Assembly (NCBI GenBank): GCA_965199915.1
Contig: OZ241348.1
Location: 744,001 to 808,000 of the forward strand
Direction of reading: 5' to 3'
Length of the DNA stretch: 64,000 nucleotides
Source of the DNA: VXYL01 sp965199915
GTDB taxonomy: Bacteria > Pseudomonadota > Gammaproteobacteria > Pseudomonadales > Azotimanducaceae
A program made the translations under genes and the position numbers. The first letter of the stretch is position 1; each line of letters starts with the position of its first letter. Positions 50,201 to 58,342 of this stretch are shown piece after piece. The notes beneath the pieces are model-generated. The model searched no databases. It was given only the letters and a program-made list of their open reading frames with translations, and was not told the DNA's origin.

Positions 50201-53200
50201 GGCGTCGTACTCGAGGGTGGCGGTACGCTGCACGTTCAACGCGCTCTGGGCGCGCGTCGGCGGGCTGGCGGCCCGCAACGACGGCGTGATCGCGGCGAGC
50301 TACGCCACGGGCAGGATAACCGGCAACTGCCCCTCGATCCGCAAGAGCGGTCTGGTGAACAACAGCCCCGGCACGGAGCCGGCGAGCTACTGGGACACGA
50401 ACCTGACCGGCATCGGGGACGACACGGACAGCCCGCCGCGGCCGCCGGAGGGCAAGACGTCGGCGGTTCTGCAGGCGCCGACGGACTACGACACGCTCGT
50501 CGGCGATCCCGGCGAGGCCATCTACGCCGCTTGGGACGACCAGGACGTGGACGGCGACGGCGAAACCGGCGACGGCGCCGACGCCGACCCGTGGGACTTC
50601 GGCTTCTCCAACCAGCACCCGATCCTGAAATACGGCGGCCTGGCGGCGGCGCCGCAGCTGGACGCGCAGCCGGACACGGCGCCGGCGTTCGCCACCTCCA
50701 CGCTTGCCGCCATGACGTTTCCGGGCGGCGTCGCCATCCAGCCGTTCCAGCTGCCCGCGGTGACGGGCGGCAACGGCGCCTACGTCTACACGCCGACGGG
50801 CCTGCCGGCGGGCCTGTCGCTGGGAACGCCGAACTGCGCGCCGCGCACGGTGTGCGGCACGCCGATGGCGGCGACATCCACCACGGTGACGATCACCGTG
50901 GACGACGGCGACAGCAACATGGCGGCCGGGGATCGGGACGCGGTGACGTTCATGGTCACGGTGCCGCCGGCCTTGGCGCGCATCGCCGGCACGGTTCCGG
51001 CGCCGCTGACGGAGACCAACCTGCACAGCGCGACCGTGCGGGTCGAACTGTCGGGCACCGTGTTCGCCGCGCGCATCGCGCCGTCGAGCTTCCAGCTGGT
51101 CGCGACGCCGCCGATCGCCGGCCTGTCCATCGCCTCGGCGATCCGCGCCAGCGACACCGAGGCGTCGCTGCGCCTGCGCTTCGACCGCACGGACTTCGAC
51201 ACGCAGGCGACGCTTCTGGTGCGGGTGCTGGCGGCGGCGCACCGCTTCGGCGGCGACCGGGACACGGGCACGGTGGCGGTGGCGCCGGCGACCGAGGTCG
51301 TGCTGTCGGCGACGGAGCTGGCGCTGGAGGAGGAGCCCGGGTCGACGAACGCCAACGTCGGAACCTACACCGTCGTGCTGACGGGCCAGCCGCCCGGCAC
51401 GGCGACGGTGACGCCGACAAGCAGCAACGGCGACGTGACGACGAGCGGGGCGCTGTCCTTCACCACGACGAGCTGGAACACGCCGCGGACGGTGACGGTG
51501 ACGGCCGGCCGGGACGACGACGCGGTGGACGACGTGGCGCACATCACGCACGCGGTGCAAGGCATCCCGGGCGTGCCGAGCGGCCCGCGGGTGCGGGTGG
51601 CGGTGAACGACGACGACGCCCAGGGGCTGACGTTGGACGCGGCGACGCTGACGGCGAGCGGCGTCACGGAAGGCATGACGGCGACCTACACGGCGGTGCT
51701 GGACAGCGAGCCGACGGGGCCGGTGACGGTGTCGATCTCGAGCAGCGAGGACGCGGTGACGGTGGACGCGGATTCCGGCGCGGCCGGCGAGCAGAACACG
51801 CTGCTGTTCCACGCCATGAACTGGGACACGGCGCAGACGGTGACCGTCCGCGCCGCCGAGGACGACGACGGCGAGGGCGGGAGCGCGACGCTGACCCACG
51901 ACGCCTCCGGCGCGGACTACGGCGCGGTGGAGGACGCGGACGTGTCGTTCACGGTGACCGACAACGACGCGAAGGGGGCGACGCTCTCCGCGACGGCGCT
52001 GAACGTGCAGGAGAACGGCACGGCGGAGTACACGCTGGTTCTGGACACGGAGCCGGTCGGCGGCCCGGTGCGCGTGGCGGTGGCCAGCACCACCGGCACG
52101 GTTGCCACGGCGCGTCCGTCCGCACTGACGTTCACGGCACGGAACTGGGACGCGCCGCAGACGGTGACGGTGGCGGGCGTGGACGACACCGACACGGCGG
52201 ACGAGTCGGAGACGATCAGCCACACGCCGACCGGAGGGGGCTACGACGGCGTGGCCGTTTCCGACGTCACGGCGACGGCCGTGGACGACGACGTTGCGGG
52301 CCTGAAGGTGTCGCCGGTGAACTTGACGGTGGCGGAGGGCGCGACGGCGACGTACACGGTGCGCCTGAACGTCGCGCCCACGGGAACGGTGTCGGTGACG
52401 GTGGGCGGCGCGACGGCGAAGCTGACCGCGGACACGGACACGGGCACGCCCGGCGACCAGACCACGCTCTCCTTCGACGCGACGAACTGGGACACGGCGC
52501 GGACGGTGACCGTGGCCGGCGTGGCGGACGGCGATGGCGCCGACGAGACGGTCGGCCTGACGCACGCGGCGACGGGAACCGGCGACTACGCCTCGCTGGC
52601 CGTGATCCGGCGCCCCGGCGTGGACGTGCGCGTGCGCGACGACGAGACCGCCGGCGTGGTGCTGGCGCCGACATCGCTGGCCATCGACGAGGGCGGCACG
52701 GCGACCTACGAAGTGAGCCTGTCGGCGCCGCCGGCGAGCGGCACGAGCACGGTGGCCATCGCGACGACCGGCATGGCCGGCCTGACCGTGGACGTCAGCA
52801 CACTCTCGTTCACCGGAACCACTTGGGACACCGCCCAGACGGTGACCGTGACGGCGGTCGCGGACCACGACCGGCTGACGGACGCCGAGGGGACGCTGAC
52901 GCACGCCGTCATGAACTACGGCGCGGTGACGGCCGGCCCGGACGTGCGGGTGGCGGTGCGCAACACCACGGAGGACCACGACGCCGACGCGGACGGCCTG
53001 ATCGAGATCGACAGCTTGGCGAAGCTGAACGCGATGCGCTGGGACTTGGACGGCGACGGTACGTCGGCGACGAGCAGCTACGCGGTGGTGTTCCCGAACG
53101 CGCGCGGCGGCGGCGTGTGCCCGACGGCGACCTCGGGCGTGGCCTGCGACGGCTTCGAGCTGACGACCGACCTGGACTTCGACACCGACGGCGACGGGCG

Positions 53201-56200
53201 CACTTGGACGGAGACCGGCGGCATGTTGACGGGCGACGACGGCGACGACTACGACAACGGCGGCCTCGGCTGGGAACCGGTCGGCACGTCCGCGAACTCC
53301 TTCACGGCGCGCTTCGACGGCAACGGCCGGCTGCTGCGCAACCTGTTCGTGAACCGCGCCAGCAACTACGCGGGGCTGTTCGGATCGGCGATCCCCAACG
53401 CGCGCATCGAGGCGGTGGGGCTGCCGAACGCGCGCGTGGCGGCCGGCCGCGGCGCCGGCGCGCTGGTCGGCAGGGTCTCGAGCGGCGTCCGCGTCGCGGC
53501 GAGCTGGAGCACGGGCTCGGTGTCGGGCACGGCCCACGCCGGCGGCCTGGTGGGGGAGACGCAGACCACGGCGGAGATCTTGGCGAGCTACTCGACAGCG
53601 GCGGTGGAATGCACCGGCACGGGCAACAACGCCACCGCCGGCGGTCTGGCCGGCGGCCAGCTGAACAACGTCGTGGGCATCGTCGAGGCCAGCTGGTCGG
53701 CGGGGGCGGTGACCGGCGCCTGCCCGCACAAGGACGGCCTGGTCGGAGGTGGCACCACCGCGACGGCGAGCTACTGGGACGCCAGCGCGAGCGGCATCCC
53801 GGACGACGCCGACCTGGACGCGCCGGAGGGCCTGTCCACGGCGGAGCTGAAGCGGCCGACCGACTACGAGGGCGTCTACGCGGCGTGGAACATCGACCTC
53901 GACGGCGACTACGAGGCGGACGACCCGTGGCACTTCGGCAGTTCGAGCCAGTACCCGTCGCTGAAGTGGCGCGGATTCGACGTGGCGAAGCAGTTCGTGG
54001 GCCTGCTCTCCTTCGCGTCCGGGGTGTCGGGGAAGAGTTTCACCGTTGGCCGGCCGATCGCGCAGTTCCAGGTTCCGGCGGCGACGGGCGGCGAGGGGAC
54101 GGTGCGCTACGCGGCGCGCGGCCTGCCGCCGGGGCTGTGGTTCGACGCGGACGGGCGCGGGCGGTGCGGGCTGGCGCGCTCGGTGTGCGGGACGCCGTCG
54201 GAGGAGGGGTCCTGGACGGTGTCGGTGACGGCGCGCGACGGCGCCGGGGCGACGGCGGCGCTGACGTTCCAAGTGGAGGTGGTCGCGGAAGGGGACGCGG
54301 ACGCGGGGCCGCCGGCGGCGGTTCCGGACGCCGCGTTGCGCGCGGTGGTGGCGCGGACGCTGGGCGTGGAGGCGTCGTCGCTGACGGAGGGGCACCTGCT
54401 CGCGCTTTCGAGTCTGAGTGCGCCGTGGTCCGGGGTGTCGAACCTGACGGGGCTGTCGGCGGCGTCGAACCTGCGGCGGCTGGAGCTGGGCGGCAACGCG
54501 GTGACGGACCTCTCGGAGTTGTCGGAGCTGCGTCTTCTGGAGCACTTGGACCTGTCGGACAACGGGGTGTCGGACATCTCGGCGCTGGCGGGTCTGACGC
54601 GCTTGGAGACGCTGCTGCTGTCGGGGAACGGGGTGTCGAACCTGTGGCCGCTGCGGGAGATGGCCGGGTTGCGGTCGCTGTTTCTGGACGGCAACGCGGT
54701 GTCGGACCTGACGCCGGTGGTGTTTCTGGAGTCGCTGGAGGAGTTGTCGCTGAGCGGCAATCCGCTGGTCGGGCTGTCGCCGCTGTGCGCGCTGCGCGAG
54801 TTGAAGCGGCTGTGGCTCGCGGCTTCGGGGCTTTCGGACCTGTCGGAGCTGTCGTGCCTGACCGGTTTGGAGCGCCTGTGGCTCGCGGACAACGCGGTGC
54901 AGGACGTGGGGCCGCTGCGCGGGATGCGGGCGCTGGAGTGGCTGGATTTGGAGCGCAACGCGGTGGTGGACGTGGCGCCGCTGCGGCGGCTGCGGGAGCT
55001 CGCGCGTCTGCGCCTGGGTTCGAACCGCGTGGAGTCGGCGGCGCCGCTGGCGGAGAACGCGGGACTGGGTTCGGGGGACGTGGTGGGGCTGCGCGGCAAT
55101 CCGCTGTCGCGGGCGTCGATCCGGCGCCGGGTGCCCGAGTTGCGGGAGCGCGGCGTCGCGGTGCTGGCGGGTCTTCCATCGCCGTGGTTCGCGGCGTCCG
55201 GGGACACTTCGGGGCGGCGCTCGTTCCTGCGCCTGATCAACCGCTCGGAGGTTGCCGGGGAGGCGCTGGTGTGGGGTGTGGACGACGCCGGGGAGCGGTT
55301 CGGCCCGGCGCGGTTGTCCATCGGCGCGGGGCGGACGGCGCACTTCAACTCGGCGGATCTGGAGTTCGGCAACGCGGCGAAGGGGCTTGCGGACGGTCTG
55401 GGGGCGCCGACGGCCGGGGGCTGGCGCCTGGAGGTTCTGTCGACGCTGGACCTGGAGGCGCAGACGTTCCTGCGGGCGGCGGGCGGCCCGCCGTCGGCGC
55501 TGCACGATGGCCTGCCGCGGGTTGGCGGAACGCTGCGGGCGGCGTTCCTGCCGGCGGGACGGGAGCGTTCGCCGGCCGGCGCGCTGCGGGTGTCGAACCC
55601 GACCGGGTCCGACGCGACGGCGTACGCGTGGGGCGTGGACGAGGCCGGGGTCGGTCGGCTGGCGACCGGGCTGGTCGCGCCGGCGGGCCGGGCGGTGACG
55701 GTGACGGCGTCGGAGCTTGAGCGTTGGCGCATGGGTTCGGGGCGCGGCCTCGGCCGCGGCGCGGGGAACTGGCGCTTGGAGCTGACCGCGCCGTGGCCGC
55801 TTGAGGCGCAGGCGCTGGCGGTTGGCGACGGCGGCCGGACCGGGAACCTGTCGGGACCGGCGGCGGCGCTGGGGCCGGGGGTTGTGGCGCGGGTGCCGCT
55901 GTTTCCGCCGGCGTCGGCGGCCGGGCGTGTCGGCGTGGCGCGGGTGTGGAACTTGGGCGCGGCGGCGGGCGAGGTGCTGGTGACGGCGGTGGACGACGCC
56001 GGAGTTTCCGCCGGGCCGGTTTCGCTGGCGCTGGAGGCGTTCGCGGCGGCGGAGTTCGACTCGCGGGACTTGGAGGAGGGCGGCGGGCCGCTGGCGGAGG
56101 GCGTGGGGGCGCCGACGCGGGGTTCCTGGCGTTTGGATCTGCGCGCCGGATTCGGAGCGCGGGTCCACGCCCGCGCGGTGGGCGCCGGCGGCTACGCGAC

Positions 56201-56576
56201 CGGGCTCTTGGAGGCGGCGCCGCGTTCGGGCGGCGCGGCGCGGGTGTCGATGTTCAATCCGGGTTCGAACCGGACGCTGCGGAGCCTGCTGCGGCTGGTG
56301 AACGATGGCGCGGAGGACGCGGCGGCGACCATCGAGGGCGTGGACGACGCCGGACGCGCCGGCGGCGCGGTGCGCGTGACGGTTCCCGCCGGCGAGGCGC
56401 TGTGGCTGTCGGCGGCGGAGTTGGAGCGGGGCGGCGCCGGCTTCGAGGGCGCCCTCGGCGACGGCGCGGGCAAGTGGCGGCTGACGGTGTCCTCGGCCGC
56501 GCCGCTCGCGGTGATGAGCCTTGTGGAGGACGAAGAGGGCGCCCTGAGCAACCTCTCCACACCGGGCCGGCGCTAA
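44220..56576 (+). CDS. Giant secreted multidomain protein 2 (Calx-beta-like/He_PIG/GLUG/LRR), paralogue of giant 1
   Basis: A 4118-aa product from ATG 44220 (GTG 44193 in frame). It has the same signal peptide as giant 1 less one Ala. Five Asp-rich/GLUG modules start near 44948, 46009, 48490, 49602 and 52978. He_PIG-like domains lie near 47120, 50670 and 54000, and the unnamed ~105-aa domain near 44290, 47430 and 50970. Calx-beta-like repeats include a run of five at 51295-52970. LRRs span 54310-55180 (LELGGNAVTDLSEL, LDLSDNGVSDIS), followed by four C-terminal repeats ending LSNLSTPGRR. The last ~2.65 kb is nearly identical to giant 1, whereas the middle aligns in a different module order. 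It is followed by an intact Xre-RES pair. Confidence 0.88.
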   Translation: MPNLRGLLALAALLAGASAFAQSAVIASTSPATLNQGNLRTARIAVNLTGATYTAAAATSHFTLNTTIPGLTVDRLWFNSGRTRAILYLRYDGSDFDAAATISVTVAVAATTHSAALTTGTVSVAPGRWVNVSTESVALTEGGGNSAYTVVLESPPTATTTVTVTSDNAAVTVSGAASTTLTFTMQNWNTAQAVTVAPVDDNSDAVDELALVANAATGGGYMDTANTAAVVRVTVDDDEQTGTDHDVDNDRLIEIDSLAKLNAVRWDLDGDGTPSATSTYLAAFAGTVAMEYMGCPDADADAAGDCAGYELTADLNFDTDRDGDVDADDPNSYASWIPIGKLPGDSNTDVRSYTTTFQGNGHTISNVRVNRPSDYYVGFFSRVGSGGRVTGLGLVNPDIYGNGDVHIGVLAAINQGTIGACYVLGGRVRSAGPGSTDNMGGFVGHNNPGTIVNSYVSGTHLHAESAGTNAFMAGFVSDNDNGTIRASYAVATHSGPSGGARRFHGVVSRSQQTVTDTYWDSSVSSRLGNLYQVSYDGSQSTTNLQAQLGYSGIYANWNNHDVDGDGAIDDVWDFGTARNYPALKYGEFDPALQRTDYDADADGLIDIATLGQLNAVRWDLDGDGAPSTGNEATFHAAGAFLNPRFQPGGAGLCPTTEDDADDDDCRGYELLNDLDFDTNGNGATWTAPGGTVTGDTGDAYNNAGAGWMSIGSTAANTAANYTATFDGNGHVIDNLFINRGTWQYQGLFAGTTASAVITSLGLPNVRIQAAQNLTGGLVGVHRGRIAAVWSSGTVRAGSAPGGLVGGTTTAGARVVASYSAAAVECTSSAGNAVAGGLVGYHDGGLIAASYSTGRVTGACPAGSKGALTLVGNGTITASYWDTTLSQIADDTENPPQPPEGRTTAVLQAPTDYDTVVGDPGEAIYAAWDDQDVDGDGVSGEAEDDDPWDFGRANQHPILKYRGLAPAQQLDTQPDTAPDFSGTVADMTLPGNLAVEFQVPAATGGNGVYRYAAGGLPAGLSFGLPDCATARTVCGAPTAAHTGTVTITVNDSDSNMAANDRDTLTFLVTVPAASASISSTTPPALMETNLNGARVVVELAGTVFVGGVSPSSFQLATTPTIAGLSIASAVRDSATQATLTLRFDDTNFDTQGTLLVRVLAAAHRFGGDQDTGTVAVAPVRGVMLSATTLALAEDPGTSNANVGTYTAVLTGQPTGPVTVTVTSVDPAAVTVDTAAATGLQSTLWFTTTNWDTAQTVTLTAVQDTDSNGEETAIDHAAQGGGYDGVTARLAATVADDDLGVIVDTDPDTPGDQLVPLALREGQVTTYTVRLSTLPVGGNVTVAVSTTNGAIRVAEETGAFSTAAVLTFTATDWGTAQTVRVRGEQDADAVGERTTIANNPNGAQYDNAATINIAATAQDDEMDGADYDTDDDNLIEIDSLAKLNAVRWDLDGDGDVDSSANEGSYRSAFAGSIMAEDMGCLDGPDVDDEGDCAGYELTADLDFDTDRDGDVDADDPGSHANWASIGGTYSATFDGNNHVISNLTIVDAAGSAGLFNTVSGAVRGLGLADVDVSGVGGSSTDIAPLAAVVNGTVIASWASGRVHVGSTGLARAGGLVGRVTGSGSRLAASYSTASVTGAGNSASYAGGLAALIHNGATVVACYATGLVDEGGSGSVRAGGLIGGNTGPTTVRASYFAGTVAGSGVSGVTAADDGSGENYYNVYYDSGTTGLTAGSAAQTTSALQGPTSATGTLYAAWDDLDVNGNGDADEDPWDFGSAWNHPVLNYGGLDPVAQRTDYDADGDGLIEITSLAHLDAVRWDVDGDGAPAPGATSTAAYFTATSTFFNAVFNAAGTGLACPTTPDDLDDNDCLGYELAGDLDFDTDGSGAVDTSDAYPNWAPIANWATTLDGGGHVIKNLTVSGVGNDRGLFATATADATVRSLGLVDVSVTGSGVRLGALAGTYYGRIAAVYATGEVTGAGGLGGLVAEVRSSSARIVASYSRVAVRCTFNALWARVGGLAARNDGVIAASYATGRITGNCPSIRKSGLVNNSPGTEPASYWDTNLTGIGDDTDSPPRPPEGKTSAVLQAPTDYDTLVGDPGEAIYAAWDDQDVDGDGETGDGADADPWDFGFSNQHPILKYGGLAAAPQLDAQPDTAPAFATSTLAAMTFPGGVAIQPFQLPAVTGGNGAYVYTPTGLPAGLSLGTPNCAPRTVCGTPMAATSTTVTITVDDGDSNMAAGDRDAVTFMVTVPPALARIAGTVPAPLTETNLHSATVRVELSGTVFAARIAPSSFQLVATPPIAGLSIASAIRASDTEASLRLRFDRTDFDTQATLLVRVLAAAHRFGGDRDTGTVAVAPATEVVLSATELALEEEPGSTNANVGTYTVVLTGQPPGTATVTPTSSNGDVTTSGALSFTTTSWNTPRTVTVTAGRDDDAVDDVAHITHAVQGIPGVPSGPRVRVAVNDDDAQGLTLDAATLTASGVTEGMTATYTAVLDSEPTGPVTVSISSSEDAVTVDADSGAAGEQNTLLFHAMNWDTAQTVTVRAAEDDDGEGGSATLTHDASGADYGAVEDADVSFTVTDNDAKGATLSATALNVQENGTAEYTLVLDTEPVGGPVRVAVASTTGTVATARPSALTFTARNWDAPQTVTVAGVDDTDTADESETISHTPTGGGYDGVAVSDVTATAVDDDVAGLKVSPVNLTVAEGATATYTVRLNVAPTGTVSVTVGGATAKLTADTDTGTPGDQTTLSFDATNWDTARTVTVAGVADGDGADETVGLTHAATGTGDYASLAVIRRPGVDVRVRDDETAGVVLAPTSLAIDEGGTATYEVSLSAPPASGTSTVAIATTGMAGLTVDVSTLSFTGTTWDTAQTVTVTAVADHDRLTDAEGTLTHAVMNYGAVTAGPDVRVAVRNTTEDHDADADGLIEIDSLAKLNAMRWDLDGDGTSATSSYAVVFPNARGGGVCPTATSGVACDGFELTTDLDFDTDGDGRTWTETGGMLTGDDGDDYDNGGLGWEPVGTSANSFTARFDGNGRLLRNLFVNRASNYAGLFGSAIPNARIEAVGLPNARVAAGRGAGALVGRVSSGVRVAASWSTGSVSGTAHAGGLVGETQTTAEILASYSTAAVECTGTGNNATAGGLAGGQLNNVVGIVEASWSAGAVTGACPHKDGLVGGGTTATASYWDASASGIPDDADLDAPEGLSTAELKRPTDYEGVYAAWNIDLDGDYEADDPWHFGSSSQYPSLKWRGFDVAKQFVGLLSFASGVSGKSFTVGRPIAQFQVPAATGGEGTVRYAARGLPPGLWFDADGRGRCGLARSVCGTPSEEGSWTVSVTARDGAGATAALTFQVEVVAEGDADAGPPAAVPDAALRAVVARTLGVEASSLTEGHLLALSSLSAPWSGVSNLTGLSAASNLRRLELGGNAVTDLSELSELRLLEHLDLSDNGVSDISALAGLTRLETLLLSGNGVSNLWPLREMAGLRSLFLDGNAVSDLTPVVFLESLEELSLSGNPLVGLSPLCALRELKRLWLAASGLSDLSELSCLTGLERLWLADNAVQDVGPLRGMRALEWLDLERNAVVDVAPLRRLRELARLRLGSNRVESAAPLAENAGLGSGDVVGLRGNPLSRASIRRRVPELRERGVAVLAGLPSPWFAASGDTSGRRSFLRLINRSEVAGEALVWGVDDAGERFGPARLSIGAGRTAHFNSADLEFGNAAKGLADGLGAPTAGGWRLEVLSTLDLEAQTFLRAAGGPPSALHDGLPRVGGTLRAAFLPAGRERSPAGALRVSNPTGSDATAYAWGVDEAGVGRLATGLVAPAGRAVTVTASELERWRMGSGRGLGRGAGNWRLELTAPWPLEAQALAVGDGGRTGNLSGPAAALGPGVVARVPLFPPASAAGRVGVARVWNLGAAAGEVLVTAVDDAGVSAGPVSLALEAFAAAEFDSRDLEEGGGPLAEGVGAPTRGSWRLDLRAGFGARVHARAVGAGGYATGLLEAAPRSGGAARVSMFNPGSNRTLRSLLRLVNDGAEDAAATIEGVDDAGRAGGAVRVTVPAGEALWLSAAELERGGAGFEGALGDGAGKWRLTVSSAAPLAVMSLVEDEEGALSNLSTPGRR

Positions 56577-56816
56577 GCCGCGTCTGTGATGGACTGGCTT
56601 CTTGTAGCGTCCGTGGTCGCATTGAGCGTCACTGTGCTCGTGCTCGGATGGACCGTCACTATTCAAAGTAGGCGAACGCACGGCCCGTCGGAGGGAAGAC
56701 TGCCAGCGATAGGTTTCCGCAACCCCGGAACGACGTTCAAGGACGCATCCGGCCCGCCGGATTATCCGCTCCGCCACACGCTCGACCCAGAGGGTGATCA
56801 TGTCAAGAAGAATCAG

Positions 56817-57176
56817 GTGTCGCGACCGGCTGGGCCCATACAGCTTCTCCATAAGATTTTGAAAACTTGGCGGCTGCAGGAGTCGGATGCCGCTCTCCTG
56901 CTCGGATTGGAACCGTCCGACAAGGACTATGCCGCAGACGTGTTGGCGGGCCGCAAGGTACTCAAAGGACGCGACGCCAAGGACCGCCTCGCTTACCTGG
57001 TTCAGATGCGGATGACGCTATCGGCATGGTTCCAGAACGACGCCGTGGAGAACGACTGGCTTCGAGAACCACAGGACATGTTGGACGGCAAAGTGCCCAT
57101 GGAGCTCCTGTTGGAAGGGTCTATGGAGAACCTGCTACTCGTAAAGGAGTATGTCCAAGCGGCGGCAGGTTGGTAG
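56817..57176 (+). CDS. Xre/MbcA/ParS-type antitoxin (DUF2384) of a RES-Xre module
   Basis: A 119-aa product from GTG 56817. The frame is open upstream to an ATG at 56586, which would add a hydrophobic helix atypical of this family, so that start is not preferred. Residues about 12-75 form an Xre-like helical HTH region (ILKTWRLQESDAALLLGL). The C-terminal DUF2384 toxin-binding part reads NDWLREPQDMLDGKVPMELL. The antitoxin blocks the RES toxin and usually represses the operon. The stop is 2 bases from the toxin start. GC content and codon use look lower than in the giant genes, hinting at separate acquisition. Confidence 0.82.
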   Translation: MSRPAGPIQLLHKILKTWRLQESDAALLLGLEPSDKDYAADVLAGRKVLKGRDAKDRLAYLVQMRMTLSAWFQNDAVENDWLREPQDMLDGKVPMELLLEGSMENLLLVKEYVQAAAGW

Positions 57177-57178
57177 TT

Positions 57179-57856
57179 GTGCTCAAAGAGCTTCCCACCG
57201 AAACCATCGAGAGGAACTTGATTCGGTTGGCCGTCTGTTCTAATCCCGACCGTTTTTTTGCGGAACAGGACCTCGACGCGCAGAGCATTGAAGAGACCAA
57301 GCAGCTTCTAAAGTCCCAAGGCATCGTCACCCAACCGCAGAAACTCATTGAGAAACTCTTCACGCCGAAACATTGGACAAAAGGGATGAAGAGATTTGCG
57401 ACGCGTTATTCGGACGGTTCCTTCCCGGTGCTCTATGGCGCCTTGGAGGCGCAGACGGCGGAGGCGGAAATCAAGCACTGGTTTTCGAGGCGGGTTTCTG
57501 GCGGTCCCACCTGCGCGCGAACGGCTTGGTACACGCGCATCAGGTATCGTTTCAGCGGCAAGGTGAAGGACTTGACGCCCAAGCAAGTCGACTGGCCGGC
57601 CCTTACACACGACAATGACTACAAGTTCTGTAACGAGTTGGGCGCTGAGGCCGTGGCATCGGACCTTGACGGCCTCTTGGCGCCTTCAGCGAGGAATGAA
57701 GGCGGCACAAACTTGCCCGCCTTTGCCAAGCGTGCAGTCAGTGATTTCTCGAAGGATGGAGTCGTAGCGGTAACCTACGACCCACAAGCCGGAGAAACTT
57801 TGGTGAGCGAAGTTGGGGGAGCGTGGACGACGCCGGACGCGCCGGCGGTGCCATGA
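57179..57856 (+). CDS. RES-domain toxin (NAD+-depleting type)
   Basis: A 225-aa product from GTG 57179, two bases after the antitoxin stop. The RES core is evident: RYSDGSFPVLYGALEAQTA (Arg76), then EAEI (Glu97), and LLAPSARNEGGTN (Ser170), giving the Arg-Glu-Ser triad that names the family. RES toxins are ADP-ribosyltransferase-like enzymes that degrade NAD+ and arrest growth when the antitoxin is lost. The N-terminal ~70 residues are the usual helical extension. The gene appears intact, with no frameshift. Confidence 0.87.
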   Translation: MLKELPTETIERNLIRLAVCSNPDRFFAEQDLDAQSIEETKQLLKSQGIVTQPQKLIEKLFTPKHWTKGMKRFATRYSDGSFPVLYGALEAQTAEAEIKHWFSRRVSGGPTCARTAWYTRIRYRFSGKVKDLTPKQVDWPALTHDNDYKFCNELGAEAVASDLDGLLAPSARNEGGTNLPAFAKRAVSDFSKDGVVAVTYDPQAGETLVSEVGGAWTTPDAPAVP

Positions 57857-58000
57857 ACAGATCCACGCGCAAACTCGTTGGCTGGGCCGATTGTGGCACA
57901 GTCTCCCGCCGGGTCGTCCGTCCGTCGTCGGCTCTTCGGCGGCATACGAGGGCAGTGTGGGCAGTGTGGTAAGGTGCGCTCCGCAAGCGTGCGAGTGCGA

Positions 58001-58045
58001 GGGAGGCGACTGCCGTGGATGTCTGCTTTGGTCAGAGGAGTGATT
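58001..58045 (+). repeat. Conserved leader element, copy 3 (45 bp), not followed by a giant gene
   Basis: Forty of 45 bases match copy 1. Similarity stops soon after GTGATTCG. Here an IS110-type transposase gene follows instead of a giant gene, suggesting that the insertion or a deletion removed the original downstream gene. Bases 57857-58000 show no gene. A degraded counterpart of the giant promoter may lie near 57960-57975. Confidence 0.8.
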
Positions 58046-58129
58046 CGCTGGTGGCGGCTTTGTCGCCGCTGCTCGGGTCCGCACCGCCACCTCACCCTCC
58101 CCCTCACTCCCCCCCCTGTACCTTTCTGA

Positions 58130-58342
58130 GCCAGCTTCATGGGGATGGTCTTCATGTTGCTGGGCAGGCGGCCGGGAGCAGCCCGCGCCCCCCTGCGCTT
58201 CGAGCGCCTGGGGGGGACAAGCGCCCCGGCCGCCGGCCGACGATGGATGCCCCGTGGGGAGTTCGCGCCTCGAGCGCCAGCACAGGGACCGGCAGGCATC
58301 GTTGGCGCGCCCGTTCTTCGAGACTGGACGACGGGAGGAATC
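58130..58342 (+). ncRNA. Possible IS110 bridge-RNA region (non-coding 5' flank of the transposase)
   Basis: About 210 bases between the end of the recognisable leader region and the transposase TTG have no credible coding content. They include a strong hairpin at 58188-58215 (CCCCCC and GGGGGG arms, inner GCGC/GCGC stem, TTCGA loop). IS110-group elements encode a structured bridge RNA in the non-coding end before the transposase. No guide loops were matched to target or donor sequence here, so this rests on position and structure only. Confidence 0.25.

Noticed and set aside
29237..56576. Interpretation as a polyketide/non-ribosomal synthetase or a hemagglutinin (two-partner) exoprotein because of size.
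   Set aside because: No KS/AT/A/C/T catalytic motifs and no TPS secretion domain at the N-terminus. The repeats are Calx-beta-like, He_PIG-like, GLUG and LRR.
56586..56816. Extension of the antitoxin to ATG 56586, giving an N-terminal membrane helix.
   Set aside because: Xre antitoxins of this family are soluble DNA-binding proteins of roughly 120-160 aa, and the added stretch has no family similarity. It remains a formal possibility.
37262..56852. Antisense open frames of 1800-2340 codons opposite the giant genes (e.g. 37262-43954, 44145-49649, 49821-56852, minus strand).
   Set aside because: They are Arg/His-rich, low-complexity mirrors of the repeat-rich sense frame. High GC removes stops; they lack signal sequences, domains and ribosome sites.
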